The translations under genes were made by a program, and so were the position numbers. A stretch of DNA of 64,000 nucleotides from Erigeron canadensis. Its lineage: Eukaryota; Streptophyta; Magnoliopsida; Asterales; Asteraceae. The stretch lies in contig NC_057761.1 of the NCBI RefSeq assembly GCF_010389155.1, positions 9,798,501 through 9,862,500 of the forward strand. Direction: 5' to 3'. Shown here one piece after another: positions 1-11,988 of this stretch (positions are counted from its first letter, which is position 1; each line of letters starts with the position of its first letter). The notes beneath the pieces are model-generated. The model had not been told where the DNA came from, did not search any database, and saw only the letters and a program-made list of their open reading frames with translations.

Positions 1-387
1 ATGTTGTTTGATTCTGGAGCCGAAAGAAGTTTTATTTCTTTTGAATTTAAGGAAATGATTGATAAGAAACCTAGTGAGCTTGATGAAACCTACTATGTTG
101 AATATGCTAATGGAAACGAGTATAGGACTAAGGAAATTATTTTTGATTGTAAGTTAACTTTAGACGAGAAAGATTATAGTATAGACTTGATTCCCATTGA
201 GATAGGAAGTTTTGATGTGATAGTCGGAATGGATTGGTTGTCTAAAATGCGTGTTGAAATACTTTGCCATGAAAAGGTCATTAAAATTCCCTTAGATAAT
301 GATGAAGTGCTTATAATACAAGGTCATAGGGCGGGAGTCCAACCCAAGATAGTGTCATTTATGAAAGTAAGGAAATATTTACGTTAA
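1..387 (+). pseudogene. Ty3/gypsy aspartic protease, fragment
   Basis: The fragment opens with L-F-D-S-G-A-E-R-S-F-I-S, the retropepsin active site D-S-G-A with the usual following F-I-S. About 75 residues downstream is the hydrophobic V-I-V-G-M-D-W-L, the typical second protease motif of plant gypsy elements (ILGMDWL). Such proteases cut the Gag-Pol polyprotein in the virus-like particle. The first codon is ATG by chance: the real frame continues upstream out of the window. The frame ends at TAA (385-387) where related elements continue into a linker before RT. Downstream codons stay in the same frame, so this is a single nonsense mutation, not a domain end. Confidence 0.9.
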
Positions 388-1270
388 GAATATCACACAT
401 ACTTGGCACAAGTAGTGGATAAGCAAGTAAAAAGTAAGGACCCTCATAAGGTCATGGTGGTTAGGGACTTTCTAGATGTGTTCCCTGATGAACTACCTGG
501 ACTTCCACCCACGAGGCAGGTGGAGTTTACGATTGATTTAGTTCCCGGGGCAGCCCTCGTAGCTAAAGCACCGTATAGGTTAGCGCCCTCGTAGCTAAAG
601 CACCGTATAGGTTAGCGCCCTCCGAAATGCGAGAACTCTCTGAGCAATTGCAAGAATTGCTTGATAAGGGTTTAATCCAACCTAGTTGTTCGCCTTGGGG
701 TGCTCCAATTCTTTTTGTCAAGAAGAAGGACGGATCTTTGAGGATGTGCATAGATTATAGGGAGTTGAATAAATTGACGGTTAAGAATAGATATCCGCTG
801 CTGCGAATAGACGATTTGTTCGATCAACTTCAAGGAGCGTCGCATTTTCAAAAATCGATCTTAGATCCGGCTATCATCAGTTGAGGGTACGAGAAGAAGA
901 TGTACCTAAAACGGCTTTTAGAACTCGCTACGGGCATTACGAGTTTCTGGTGATGCCATTTGGTCTCACAAATGCGCCTGCCGTTTTCATGGATTTAATG
1001 AATCAAATTTGTAGGCCATACTTGGACAAATTCGTGATAGTATTCATTGATGACATTCTAATATACTCTAGAAGTAAGGATGAACATGAGAAACATCTGA
1101 GAATAATCTTGCAGTTACTTAGAGATGAAAAGCTATACGCCAAGTTTTCTAAGTGTGAATTTTGGCTCCGACAAGTCCAATTTCTGGGACACATCGTGAA
1201 CGAAGAAGGGATCCATGTAGATCCGGCTAAGATAGAAGCGATTAAGAAATGGGAGACGCCCAAGACACTG
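388..1270 (+). pseudogene. Ty3/gypsy reverse transcriptase, frameshifted
   Basis: RT motifs lie in three frames. Frame 1 (to about 590) has F-P-D-E-L-P-G-L-P-P-T-R. Frame 3 (about 600-850) has [13 protein letters not shown] and the D-Y-R-E-L-N box. Frame 2 (about 850-1265) has [11 protein letters not shown] and the catalytic [10 protein letters not shown] (FxDD motif), then F-L-G-H. The first shift is a 32-bp tandem duplication at 555-618. The second is a 1-nt loss near 848. The third is a small deletion near 1265. The protein would copy the element's RNA into cDNA, but it cannot be made from this copy. Confidence 0.92.
555..618 (+). repeat. 32-bp exact tandem duplication inside RT
   Basis: The segment 555-586 is repeated immediately at 587-618 without mismatch. 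Because 32 is not a multiple of 3, the second copy shifts the RT frame and produces a stop at 592-594. This looks like a replication-slippage lesion in this copy. Confidence 0.9.
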
Positions 1271-1953
1271 TGCGTAGCTTTCTAGGTTTAGCGGGCTATT
1301 ATAGGAGGTTCATCCAAGGATTCTCTAAAATTGCGGTGCCTTTGACCCAATTGACCCAAAAGTCGAGGGAATTCGAATGGGGTGAGGAACAAGAGCAAGC
1401 GTTTCAAACGCTTAAGAACGTATTGTGTGAAGCACCAATACTAGCCTTGTCGGATGGAATGGAAGGATTTGTAGTATATTGTGATGCGTCGAATAAAGGA
1501 CTTGGATGTAGGCTTATGCAAAGAGACAAGGTCATTGCATATGCATCTAGACAATTGAAGCCACATGAGAAGAACTATTCAACACACGATTTGGAGTTGG
1601 GAGCCGTGGTATTTGCCTTGAAGATATGGCGACATTATCTCTATGGCACTAAATGCACCATATTCACCGACCATAAAAGCTTGCAACACATCTTTGATCA
1701 AAAGATGTTGAACATGAGGCAAAGGAGATGGATGGAGTTGCTAAATGACTATGAGTGTGAAATAAAGTATCATCCGGGGAAGGCAAACGTCATTGCCGAT
1801 GCACTTAGTAGCAAGGTGAATACTAAGGTGCCAAGGGCAAGAATTAGCCACTTACAAGTAAGAATGTCTCTAAGAGATCGTTTCTTAAAAGACCAAGCAA
1901 AGGCCTTTGAAGGGAAGAACATTAGGATGAAGCATTGTGTGGTATGGAAATGA
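1249..1953 (+). pseudogene. Ty3/gypsy RT thumb and RNase H region
   Basis: This open segment carries the post-RT connection ([12 protein letters not shown]) and the RNase H core. That core includes V-V-Y-C-D-A-S with the first catalytic Asp, the Glu in T-H-D-L-E-L, T-D-H-K-S-L-Q with a further Asp, and the terminal [12 protein letters not shown]. RNase H degrades the RNA strand during cDNA synthesis. The frame is entered by a frameshift near 1265 and left by another near 1935, so it is a pseudogene segment although uninterrupted for 234 codons. Confidence 0.92.
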
Positions 1954-3305
1954 GGTTTGATAAGGATGACAAAGGTATTCTATACTTCAAGGGGAGAGCT
2001 TGGGTACTGAAAGTGAATGGTTTAAGAGATGTACTTATGAATGAGGCTCACAATACGAAGTATTCAATTCATCCGGGCGCGGATAAGATGTATCAAGACC
2101 TAAGAAGGGATTTTTGGTGTCCCGGAATGAAAGGAGATGTAGCTCGATATGTGAGCCGATGCATGACTTGTGCGATGGTCAAAGTTGAGTACCAAAAGCC
2201 ATTTGGTCTTTTAAAGCAGCCAGAAATTCCCGAATGGAAGTGGGAGCAAATAGCAATGGACCTAGTGACGAAATTGCCTCGAACAAAGAAAGGTCATAAT
2301 GCTATATGGGTGATTGTTGTTCGTCTTACGAAATCAGCCCATTTCATTCCCATCAAAGAAGATTGGAACACCGAGCGTCTAGCTCGCTTGTACGTTGAGA
2401 AGATTGTAACATTACATGGCGTGCCCTTGTCCATAATATCCGATCGGGATGGTAGATTTACCTCACGTTTTTGGGGTCATGTGCAAGAGGCAATGGGCAC
2501 AACATTAGCATTAAGCATGGCTTACCACCCTCAAACGGATGGACAAAGTGAGCGAACGATACAAACGTTGGAGGATATGTTAAGAGCTTGTGCATTAGAA
2601 TTTAGTGGAAGTTGGGATGAACACTTGCCATATGCTGAATTTACTTACAATAATAGCTATTACTCTAGCATACAATGTGCACCATTTGAAGCTTTATATG
2701 GACGCAAGTGTAGATCACCCATGTGTTGGATAGAGGCGGGTGAAAGAAGTCTAGCCACCGTTGATTTTGTCCAAGAAACAACGGACAAGGCAACTATCAT
2801 TAAAGAAAAGCTTAAAGCCGCCAGAGATCGGCAAAAGAGTTATGCGGATCAAAGAAGGAAGCCCCTAGAATTTGAAGTTGGCGACAAAGTGCTCTTAAAA
2901 GTGTCGCCATGGAAAGGAACCGTGAGGTTCGGTAAAAGGGGAAAGTTGAGCCCTCGGTACATTGGGCCATTTGAGATTATGGCTAGAATAGGCCCCGTAG
3001 CCTATAAGTTGAAGTTACCCCAAGAATTGGGAGATGTTCATGACACTTTCCATGTGTCAAATTTGAAGAAATGCGTGGCGGATGATTCGAAAGTAGTTCC
3101 ACTCGAGGAACTACGAGTGGAAGATAAGCTCCAATTTCGTGAGGAGCCAATAGAAGTTCTTGACCGCGATGAGAAACGCCTTAAGAGAAGCAAGATCCCT
3201 ATCGTTAAAGTTAGATGGGATACGAAACGCGGACCCGAATTTACATGGGAACGTGAGGACTTCATACGTGAGAAATATCCGCACTTACTCCCCAAGCAAA
3301 TTTAA
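1935..3305 (+). pseudogene. Ty3/gypsy integrase with chromodomain-like C-terminus
   Basis: The segment is uninterrupted for 456 codons, the best-preserved part of pol. In order it shows an H-H-C-C zinc finger (the two His around residues 35-46, then C-M-T-C), the catalytic core (M-D-L-V, I-I-S-D-R-D-G-R-F and the Q-S-E-R-T-I region giving the D,D,E triad), the GPY-type module (C-A-P-F-E-A-L-Y-G-R-K-C-R-S-P, then K-L-S-P-R-Y-I-G-P-F), and a tail with V-R-W...G-P-E-F-T-W-E-R-E-D resembling the divergent chromodomain of Tekay chromoviruses. Such tails are thought to steer integration to heterochromatin. It lacks an upstream frame and cannot be expressed as Gag-Pol. Confidence 0.93.
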
Positions 3306-3322
3306 ATTCCGGGACGGAATTC

Positions 3323-3339
3323 TTTTATGGGGGTAAGGA
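3323..3339 (+). other. polypurine tract of the gypsy element
   Basis: The purine-rich run TTTTATGGGGGTAAGGA directly precedes the LTR terminus TGTAACA at 3340. This is where plus-strand DNA synthesis starts in LTR retrotransposons. Upstream, the phrase 'CCGGGACGGAATTC' (3309-3322) matches the same region of element A (34091-34103), showing that both belong to one lineage. Confidence 0.75.
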
Positions 3340-6300
3340 TGTAACAACCCTACTTTTCAAATATTATATATACGTGCTAGTTAGGTTGTCTATGTTCCCG
3401 CAAGCCATAGTATACTTGAAGCTAGTAGATAATGCCTCTAAACTTGTAATCTAAAGCTATTATTAGTGTTAAGTTCAATTTAACAAAATTCCATCAAACA
3501 AAAATTTTAATTAATATTTAATTAAAATAGAAATAATAATATAAGTCTCACAAGTTGAGATAACAATTAAAAATCCTTATAAATGTCCAACAATTTGTAC
3601 CATCAACCCAACTAAATAATATTTGGTCATAAAAATGTCATGAACAACTTAAAAATATTTATAACTCATAAAGCATATAAAAGTGTTTAAAAATCTATAA
3701 GTGTATATATATGCTTTAAAATAAATACAAGAATGCAACTAATAAGCCATGTAACAAATTTAAAACACAAAAATGTATACATACATACACATATACACGA
3801 CACACACATAGACATATGCTAGAACAAAACATGCATTTATATTACAACTAAACTTACATTACACTTATAAAACAAACATATGTATATATACAACTTATAT
3901 ACTTATACTCCTACACTCTTACACTACATTAAACAAAAAAAAATATAGAAAACCCCTCCAAATACCCCACTATGGCCGGCCCCCTTCCCCCCCCCCCCCC
4001 CCCCCTTCACACTTCACTTTTGAATTTTATTCCTTCCAAAATCTCTCTTGAAACTCACACAAAACACACTCGTCACTTCTTCTCACACACTAGTCATTAT
4101 ACTCTCTCAAAAAGGCTCTTTCTCCCTCCTTTCTTCTTGTTATTTTCGGCAGCCTCTAGGAGCAAGAAAACACCAACAAATCAATATAAACACTTGTTAA
4201 TAATAAGGGTTTAAGTTAGATTGTTAAAGGGTTATATTAAGCTACATATTAAGGGTTGTTTCAAGGTTAGAACAAGGGTTTTTGGAGCAAGAAAGGCCAC
4301 GAAAAATCTGCCCTCTTTTGTATCTTCAAAAAGTGTTCTTCAAGGGTATATCACTTCATCTCTTTATTAAATTAAATATTGTTCTTGTTCATATTCAAAT
4401 GTTTTATTAAAAGTTCATGTTTTCTTTTAAAAACACACTTGATGAGGGTAAGTTGATAGGATCTTTCATGCCATGCTCATGCATGTTGAATCCATGAAGA
4501 AAGATCCAAGGATTCAACTAGTTTAAAGACCCAAAAGTGTAGATATATATGATATAGCTTTTGAAATGATTTTCTTGTGAAATATGGTCATATTTATGTG
4601 TATATATTGAAGTTATTTTCTGGAAAATTTCATAAAAATATGTGCTTGATGTTGTATTGTTAGATCCATAGAAGTTTGTATCAAAAAGTATGATTATATG
4701 ATGATAGTATGTAAAGAGACTTTTGCATGGAAAAATGGATGAGTTTTTATATAATTTTTATATGTATTTTTCTGGACTTTTTCATAAAGTAATATTTTTA
4801 TGATGTTAAATAAAAGTATGGTCAAGATTTATTGTTAGAATAGTGAGATCTTTACATGCATGCTAGATTTAAGAAGGTTAGATTGTTATTTGGATTATGA
4901 GATGGTTAGAGACTTGTATTAACTGGAAAATATGCTAATCTTAGTAAATATAATCTGGAAAAATTTATAAAAATATCAAGTATACAAGTTTGAATCAAAA
5001 CAAGGCAAAATATGCTTGAAATCGCAAACCGAAAACATGCAAAAATGCATTTTGAGCACACACATGCACCATAATCTTTTGAGCATGAAATTATGATGAA
5101 CCTCCTGGAAATATTTCATATCAAATGTATAAAATGCAAGTCACTTGATGTATGGCAAAAATTAGCTCAAAAATCACCTTTTCGGGTCAATAAATCACTA
5201 ACCGAAAGCACAAAATTACACATATCACACCACCACCACTATTTTGGTAAACGATTTTTAATTATAAAGTCCTCAATTTAAGCAAGACACAAGAGAGGTT
5301 GAATTGATATGAATTTTCATTGATATGAGTTGCCAAAAAGGTCTGGAATTTTCGGACTAAAGCTCTTGTGGTGATTTGTAAGAATTTTTATGATTTAATG
5401 AATTAAAATGATAATTAAAAGATATATAAATTAATTAATAAATTATATAAATCATGAATCTGATCAAAACTACTTAACCAATGATAAAAGTGACCAAAAC
5501 CTATTGGGGAAAAATAATTACAAGCAAGGGAACAAGAACTATACAATTTAAAAGTAAATTATTAAGTAAAAGTCACTAATTAATCATTATTATTAAATAA
5601 ATAGAAATAATGCATGAATAAATATAAAAATCATAATATTACAAATAAAAAGGCTTAGAAATCAGTAAATAATCCATCTAAAATTATCTATGAAGTTTAG
5701 AGATAATTTAAGGACTTAAAAATAATTATAAGTAATCATTTAATTAATAAATCAATAAAATAAATAAATAATTAATTAAATAATATTAAATTAAATAAAT
5801 AATTACAAATCAGTAAAATATATCAACATTAATATTATAAGAACACAAGTGTCAAATATGATTATTAAACAAAGTATGCAATGGAAAATATATATAAAAG
5901 AAAGTTAAACTACCGAAATTCCAATAACCAAACAAAATCGTATAAATGGCCTTCACTACCAAATGTCTTCAAACCAAATGAGGTGAAAAACATAATGTAC
6001 TTGATTACCATAATTAAGAAACAACCAAAGATGGACAAGTCTACTAGCATACATCTCATGATCTAGTTTACTAGTCATGCAACACACACTTACGTTGTGT
6101 ATATTTTAAATACCATGGTTTAGGCTTGCTCGATGGACGACACCACTAGACGTACTTCACGCATCTAATTAGCCCCTTTTCATACTCCAATCAAGTGAGT
6201 CATAGCCCCCTTTCAAACTACTTTATGTGATTAACTATCGGGGTGAAAAGCATGATATATAACTGAAATTGCTTTTATATACATATATATATATAATGAT

Positions 6301-7170
6301 TTTTGATAATATGATTATGAAATGAAATTGTTTCGTATGTTCAATGTGATAAATGTTTTATGATGAGCTTGAGTTCTGTCAACCCGTTTTCTTTCGGTAC
6401 ACTACTATTTACTCCGAAAGTGGAGGCCTATAGTTAGAGAGTTGCGCAACTAGGTTTCGTCCACCCACCTATAAGTGTAACGGTGGAAGGTTGGTTGCCT
6501 TCGTGACAACCTTCACTTCCAGTCCGACCATAGTGGTGCTCTAGCTACCTTAAATTTGAATGGTTGTTTCCATGGCACGACCCTATTATTAATACGGCAC
6601 TTGATTGACAGCTTGTGCTATGAAATAAGTTATATATATATTGTTGGACTTGATAAAATGGTAGTAGTAGTGGCTCAAGCATTTACTTATCAAAGTTTAC
6701 TTGAATTATGCCCATGTGGCTAAATGATATTGATATTATTATGTTGGTTGTTATAAGTTGAACATACGCTTTAGAGATGATTATTTGAAAGTTTACTAGG
6801 AAGTTTTATGTCTCATTATCTCTATTTATATTGGAATATAAATTGGATGTTAGTTAAAAAACCTATGAACTCACTCAACTCTCGTAGTTGACACTTTTTC
6901 TTCATGCTTTTCAGGTTTAGAGTATTAGGTACGTAGCTTGGACCGCCACTTGGATTTGTGTTGCTTGTTATTCGGTGGACTTGTAATGCGGACAGTTTGT
7001 TTTTCATTATGGATTATGGTTATGTAATGGATTCTAAAACGTCATCTTGAACTTATTGTCTTTTGATTTCAAATGATATTTGAAACTTAATGTTGATGTT
7101 TTATCTTTAAATCTTTTGTACCATGTCGTTCTGTGAAACTTCGTGTTTCCGCTTTAGTCGGGGTGTTACA
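3340..7170 (+). repeat. 3' LTR of the Ty3/gypsy element (3.83 kb)
   Basis: The LTR starts TGTAACA and ends TGTTACA (perfect 7-bp inverted termini) and directly follows the polypurine tract. Its end (CGCTTTAGTCGGGGTGTTACA region) closely matches the ends of LTR A at 29617 and solo LTR G at 60173. A 19-nt poly-C run lies at 3987-4005 and long AT-rich stretches fill the rest. The few short ORFs inside (for example 3972-4214, 5093-5281, 6822-7007) have no recognisable domains. The 5-bp target duplication cannot be tested because the 5' LTR is outside; the base run after the LTR is GACAT. Confidence 0.92.
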
Positions 7171-7266
7171 GACATGCCCCACTCCCTGCCCCGAACAGGT
7201 TCGGTTATCGGGTATTGTCGCCGGGTATCGGGTTTCCCGTCAGGTCGGGTTTGTTTTGCCATCTCT
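7171..7266. repeat. GC-rich interspersed repeat fragment, hAT-MITE-like end
   Basis: A short GC-rich patch repeats the word CGGGTATCGGG and ends in a stretch whose complement begins AGAGATGGCAAAAC, which resembles termini of hAT-like MITEs. A related patch lies near 27195-27300. The gypsy element appears to have inserted into it. The assignment is weak because only one end is visible. Confidence 0.3.
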
Positions 7267-7332
7267 AATAATGGTTGACATCATACAAAATAGATGATTG
7301 AAATTTGTTTCTTGATTTTCACAAAAATATTA

Positions 7333-7580
7333 CTCCCCCCCTCACATTAGACATGTCTAATTTTGAATTTTCGAAGTCCTTATTTACAAACTTTGACCAT
7401 ATATATAATTTTTTATGTTATATAAAACTTGATGAAAATTTATATCATTGAAAACACTTCAAAAACAAAATCAATTCATATAAGTTTCATCAAATATTAT
7501 CTAACACAAACAAAAGTATTTATGGTCAAAGTTCGAAAAATTGGACTTTGAAATTCAAAACATAACACTTAACGGAGGAA
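7333..7580. mobile_element. Stowaway-like MITE
   Basis: The left end TA|CTCCCCCCCTCAC and the right end (complement reading CCTCCGTTAAG) begin long imperfect inverted arms of about 65 bp. Both arms contain TTTTGAATTT, then AAGTCC, then AACTTTGACCATA in the same order. CTCC-type termini next to TA fit the Stowaway (Tc1/mariner) group. The element has no coding capacity. The right-hand TA is not clearly preserved. Confidence 0.65.
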
Positions 7581-8360
7581 ACCGTTTTTTAATGAATATT
7601 TCACTATACCCCAAAAATGTTAATTTATACAACAAAACCATGGAGCAAACGTAAATGAGCGAGTAAACTTTAATTAACATAAATAACAAATAATATTGTA
7701 ATGTTAAAAAAACAAATATTGTAAAACAAGCTGAATTGTGCATTATGCATAAACAATATATATTAAGACTAGTATTTAATTAGGTACCACAAATGACATG
7801 ATTATTATTTTCTTATGATTCGACAAGGCTATCCTTTATGCTTTATTTGACGGAATAACTGATATCAATATCAAAAGATTAACTATTCAAAGAATAAAAT
7901 AGCACTCAACTAAATACTTCTAATATGTACAACTTCACTCGTACACGTACCCATCTGTACTCGTTCATGGAATCACTCAATCTCAGGAATCCCAATGAGT
8001 CAGGAGATCACTAAATTGTTCGTAACAAAAGTAATGGTTGTGAACTTGTGATCAATGGTCAAGTTGAGGTTTCTAATCTTTATTTTGATGATTAATGTTT
8101 TCAAGTCCATCTTTGCTATTTCTACTTGCATGGTATATATAATTTTAATTTTGTTATCTCTAATTTCAAAAAGAAGAGTTGTAGATTTGTGGGGACTTCT
8201 TTGAACTCGAATATCTTTTGACCCCAAACGTTGTTCACTCTTCCAAGAATAGCTTTGGACTCGCTTGGATGGGACTTGAAACCTAGATCGACTTTCTCAT
8301 TCTCAAGTCATCTAGTGGTCTCATGTGCTTTGAGTGTTCTTCGATTGCCCAATTACTAGA
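7581..8360. other. spacer, no gene seen
   Basis: This is AT-rich sequence with only short ORFs (for example 8000-8227 minus) that lack recognisable motifs or good codon bias. Nothing further could be supported. Confidence 0.6.
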
Positions 8361-8588
8361 TTTTAGTCCACAGTTAAATACCCAAGAACCCCTTAGAGTC
8401 CCGTAGAGGAATTTTTCTTTTCAAGCTAGCGATCCTGTAACGTTGTCTGGCGGTGAGACCCCAAAAACCTTGGTTGGTTGAATATGTTTTTGCAGGGATT
8501 TGAACCTGAATGGTGTTCCCACCAAGTCGCTTTTTAGGGGGGCAGATGGCCACTGGGCTATAACCCAGATGGTTGGTTTTAGTCCACA
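8361..8588 (-). mobile_element. SINE with 12-bp target site duplication
   Basis: On the minus strand the RNA polymerase III promoter boxes are present: box A TAGCCCAGTGG (8550-8560) and, 43 bp away, box B GGTTCAAATCC (8496-8506). The body (8373-8576, 204 bp) is bounded by identical 12-bp direct repeats TTTTAGTCCACA at 8361-8372 and 8577-8588, the signature of LINE-assisted retroposition. It is not a functional tRNA: the acceptor and anticodon arms do not fold from the sequence seen. The short ORFs at 8374-8606 are accidental. Confidence 0.85.
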
Positions 8589-11081
8589 TGTATACAAGTA
8601 CGTCAAAATAATTAACCAGAAATATTCTCTGAATGGATTATCTATAATGATACTAGATTAATTTCTTATGTAATAGGCGAAAAAACATATTAAGTTTTCA
8701 TAATAACATAATTACTAATTAAAGATTAAGCATGTTTAAGTATGATGAGATTATTATTCAAAGAAATACTTTGTACCAAATATGGTTTGTAAAGTATGTA
8801 TGTTATATTTTTGTATATTAATGGTTTAAACTCTAAAATTAATAATAAATAATATTTGTTAAATAATGACAATATTATTATTTGGAAATGTTGTTATTGG
8901 ATATGATTTGTGAGATTTGTTTGTTATATATTTGTATAATAATGATGAAAAATTAAATATAATTAAAACATGTTTATTTAATATAATAATAAAATGATGA
9001 AAAATATACGATCTCCTAATTTATATAAAATTATAAATCAAATTGTAAACTTTAATTTACAATATGTATCCATCTAATAAGATCCACATGACATTCAAAA
9101 TAAAGTTTACATAAATTGAGTCATCATGCTATTACTTTTTAATTTTGGTAATATATATACATAAACTTTTACGAATTTTAATACAATTTATAGACTTATT
9201 TAAAATTTATAAAATAATTAATTACCTAAAATATAATTTAAAATTCCAGATATTATTTTAAAAATAATAAAAAATTAGATAATGTCCATGGAGGTCACCC
9301 AAATGTTTAACCATTTTCTTTTAGTTGCAACTATAAAAATATACTTATAGGTCATTCAAATATATCATATATTTTGTTTTGACTAATTTCAACTAAAAAG
9401 GTATTATTTAAACAACAAAAATATCATCGTGTTAAAAATCCATAATAACGTGAATTGGAACTAAGATGTGTAGTACCTATTATATCCAAAATAAGAAGAA
9501 AATGTTTGTCATCACAGTATTTTAAGATTGACATGTGTGTTATGCACTTGAACAAAATTTTGAGTATAACAGTACTATTACAATTTGACAAAAATTTTTG
9601 ATATAATTTAAATCAAAATTAGTAAAGTGAAACGAAACATAAATTTTGACGCCCTATAAGTTTTTTTTAATAAGTCAATGACCCCTCAAAAAAAAAGATT
9701 TGATAAATAAGTGGCTTATATATGCATTATCCCATAAAAAAAATAAAAGAACCCCACATAAGAAAATACATGAAACAAATTAATATATTTGATAGATGTG
9801 CTATATATTGATGTTTAACCTTATTTATAAAATAACCTTTTCTTTATATAATTGTGTTTTTTTCATTTTTTTTTTTACTTTTATTTGGGTAGCCATGATA
9901 ACTTAGTAGTTTTTTTTAATAAAAACAATAGAAATCTAACACTTATTTTGAGATACATAAATTAATGTATACTTTTTAATCTGATGTATTAATAATGCTT
10001 AATAATAAAATTTAACTTTGCTCATATGATTTATAAAGTTAATGGGTATATTACTTTATTTTGTTTGAAAATGTTTATTTTTCAATCATGTAGTTATATA
10101 TTATAAAATTGAGTTAACATACTCTTATTTTTTAAGTCTCATGATATATATAGATTAACTTTGTTAGTTAGGTCATTGACCTTGAAAAGACCCACCTACG
10201 TTTAATCCACTTTTCAAATTTATAAGGTGGATTGATTGGGAGTTTTTTGGAATTTATGTGTTCCATCTCAGGTTTTCGTATAAATTAAACATAGTGATAG
10301 AATAGTATGTCGTTTAATTTATTTATTTTTACTATTTCAAAAGTCATAAAAATTAGATTCACCTCACGTAAATTAGGTATATCAAACAAATGAATATTTT
10401 TGAAATGTATGTCTCTTTTGAAAGTCATGATAATCTAATAGTTATATAAAAATAACTTAGAAAAAAAAACATAACAAAAAAAAGTAATAAATGATTGGAA
10501 GTTGGAGAATTTTGCGTAACTTAGTTTTTCAATACGTGGATTTACATACAAATTTGGTTTATTAGTCTTTCATAATTAAACAAAATGCAAAGGATAGCCC
10601 GGGCATTATTTTTGTCATTGAGATTTGAAGGATTTACATATAATTATTTATTTATGCTATATTATAATATAATTAAGAAAGGTATATTTGAAAATAATAA
10701 TTTATACTTTTTTATTTTCACCACTAATTCACACTTTTCATCATTGATATTTATTTAAAAGGAATATATTATTTATTTATTACCATATTACAATAATTAA
10801 GAAGGGTATATTTGAAAATTATAATTTACACTTTTTTGTTTTTCTATAACTAATTTACATGTTTCATTATTAATATTTATTAAAAAGGATATATTTTGTC
10901 TAATCATACAACGTATAAGTATTAATATTATTTTTGATCTATACGCTCATCAACGATAAAGGTTTGTATATGATCTAATTTAATTTTGTATGTCTAGTGT
11001 AAATTTAAGATTGTAAAATTTGAAAATTTTGGCGTGAATTGATACTTTCGATATATATATATATATATATATAATATAAAA
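8589..11081. other. AT-rich intergenic spacer
   Basis: No gene, RNA gene or clear transposon is visible in this 2.5-kb stretch. It is very AT-rich, with many short A/T runs and a tandem duplication near its right end (listed separately). An (AT)n microsatellite occupies about 11051-11073. Confidence 0.6.
10646..10890. repeat. ~124-bp tandem duplication, diverged
   Basis: Two successive units share the order ATTTATTTAT, ATTAAGAA(A/G)GG, TATATTTGAAAAT, then ACTTTTTT, CATTATT/CATTGAT and TTTAAAAAGGATATATT-like words. The word GGTATATTTG recurs at 10681 and 10805, giving a period of 124 bp. Confidence 0.6.
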
Positions 11082-11272
11082 GGGAAGTGAAGGTGGTGCT
11101 ATTATGCACTCAAGTTTGGTGAAATCCCTCTCACATATTGATTTTTTTAATCCATAAAAAACATGGGGAGGGGGGGGGGGGGGGTTGAATAGATTATACG
11201 AATTTTTAACTTCTTTTTGAAAGATTATTTGTGAAACAACAATTTAATCCTTAGTTTGTGCAAAGATATAAG

Positions 11273-11534
11273 GGATTAATCACGGAAAGACCAACGTACT
11301 TTTCCATTTGTACACGGTTGCCCATTATACTTTTTTATTGATGAGGTTTACCCACATACTTTGTTTTTTTTTACACGGTTGACCAATATTACCGACTATC
11401 ACAGGTAATCCGGTCAACTTTGGGTCAACCGTGTACAAAAAAAAAAGTATGTGGGTAAATCTTATCAATAAAAAAAGTATAATGGGAAACCGTGTACAAA
11501 TGGGAAAATATGTTGGTCTTCTCGTGATTAATCC
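11273..11534. mobile_element. foldback MITE, copy 1
   Basis: The ends GGATTAATCACG and CGTGATTAATCC are exact inverted complements. The two arms of about 115 bp both contain AGACCAACGTAC/TATGTTGGTCTT, TACACGGTTG and GTTTACCCACATAC words in mirrored order, around a short centre with ACCTGTGATAG-like words. It is non-coding and nearly the whole element is a hairpin. No target duplication could be assigned. Confidence 0.8.
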
Positions 11535-11988
11535 AATTTTAATCAACGTTCGTAAACATGTAATTTTTAATCAACACAACTATATATTATTTTGTCAGTT
11601 GTTTCATTACATTCTATCTTTATAATTATGTCCATATTATAACTATACTCTTACACACAACTCAACATCGTTCTAAAATAGATCATTTTTAAACCACACG
11701 TTAAAAATGAAATTAATATAATCCATCCCGGACGTACAACGCACGGGTCTTAAGACCTCGTTACAAAGAAAAAACAAGTTTTGAGGTCGGACACCAACAT
11801 TCATTATTATTGGGTTGCAATGATATGCAACATCCACAACGTCAAAATGTTCAAAATTTTTGTATTTTGGGTTTCCTATGAAATATTTGGTTGTCAGTCT
11901 TTTTTTAGTAAGAAAGATTCACATGTATTAAGTATGCGGGATCATCCATAAGATATTTTTTTTAGTCATATATCACTACTTTTTTTTT

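Larger units (their letters stand above)
1..7170 (+). mobile_element. Ty3/gypsy retrotransposon (Tekay/Del-like chromovirus), 3' part
   Basis: The domain order protease, reverse transcriptase, RNase H, integrase, chromodomain-like tail, then a polypurine tract and a long LTR defines the 3' portion of a Ty3/gypsy element. A tail containing the VRW...GPEFTWERED motif and LTRs of several kb are typical of the Tekay/Del lineage (family knowledge). The window starts inside the protease region, so gag, the primer-binding site and the 5' LTR are outside. Pol needs five reading-frame segments and contains an in-frame stop, so the element cannot act autonomously. The 3' end is sharply defined by TGTAACA...TGTTACA. 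Confidence 0.95.

Noticed and set aside
3972..4214. 80-aa Pro-rich ORF
   Set aside because: It starts at a poly-C run inside the gypsy LTR and has no domain.
8496..8560. tRNA gene
   Set aside because: Box A and box B are present but no cloverleaf or anticodon arm can be folded; the flanking 12-bp duplications show a SINE.
8374..8606. Overlapping minus-strand ORFs of 61-71 aa
   Set aside because: They lie entirely in the SINE and its target duplication, and the frame has no protein features.
11325..11625. Two opposite ORFs of 64-73 aa
   Set aside because: They are mirror translations of the MITE hairpin.
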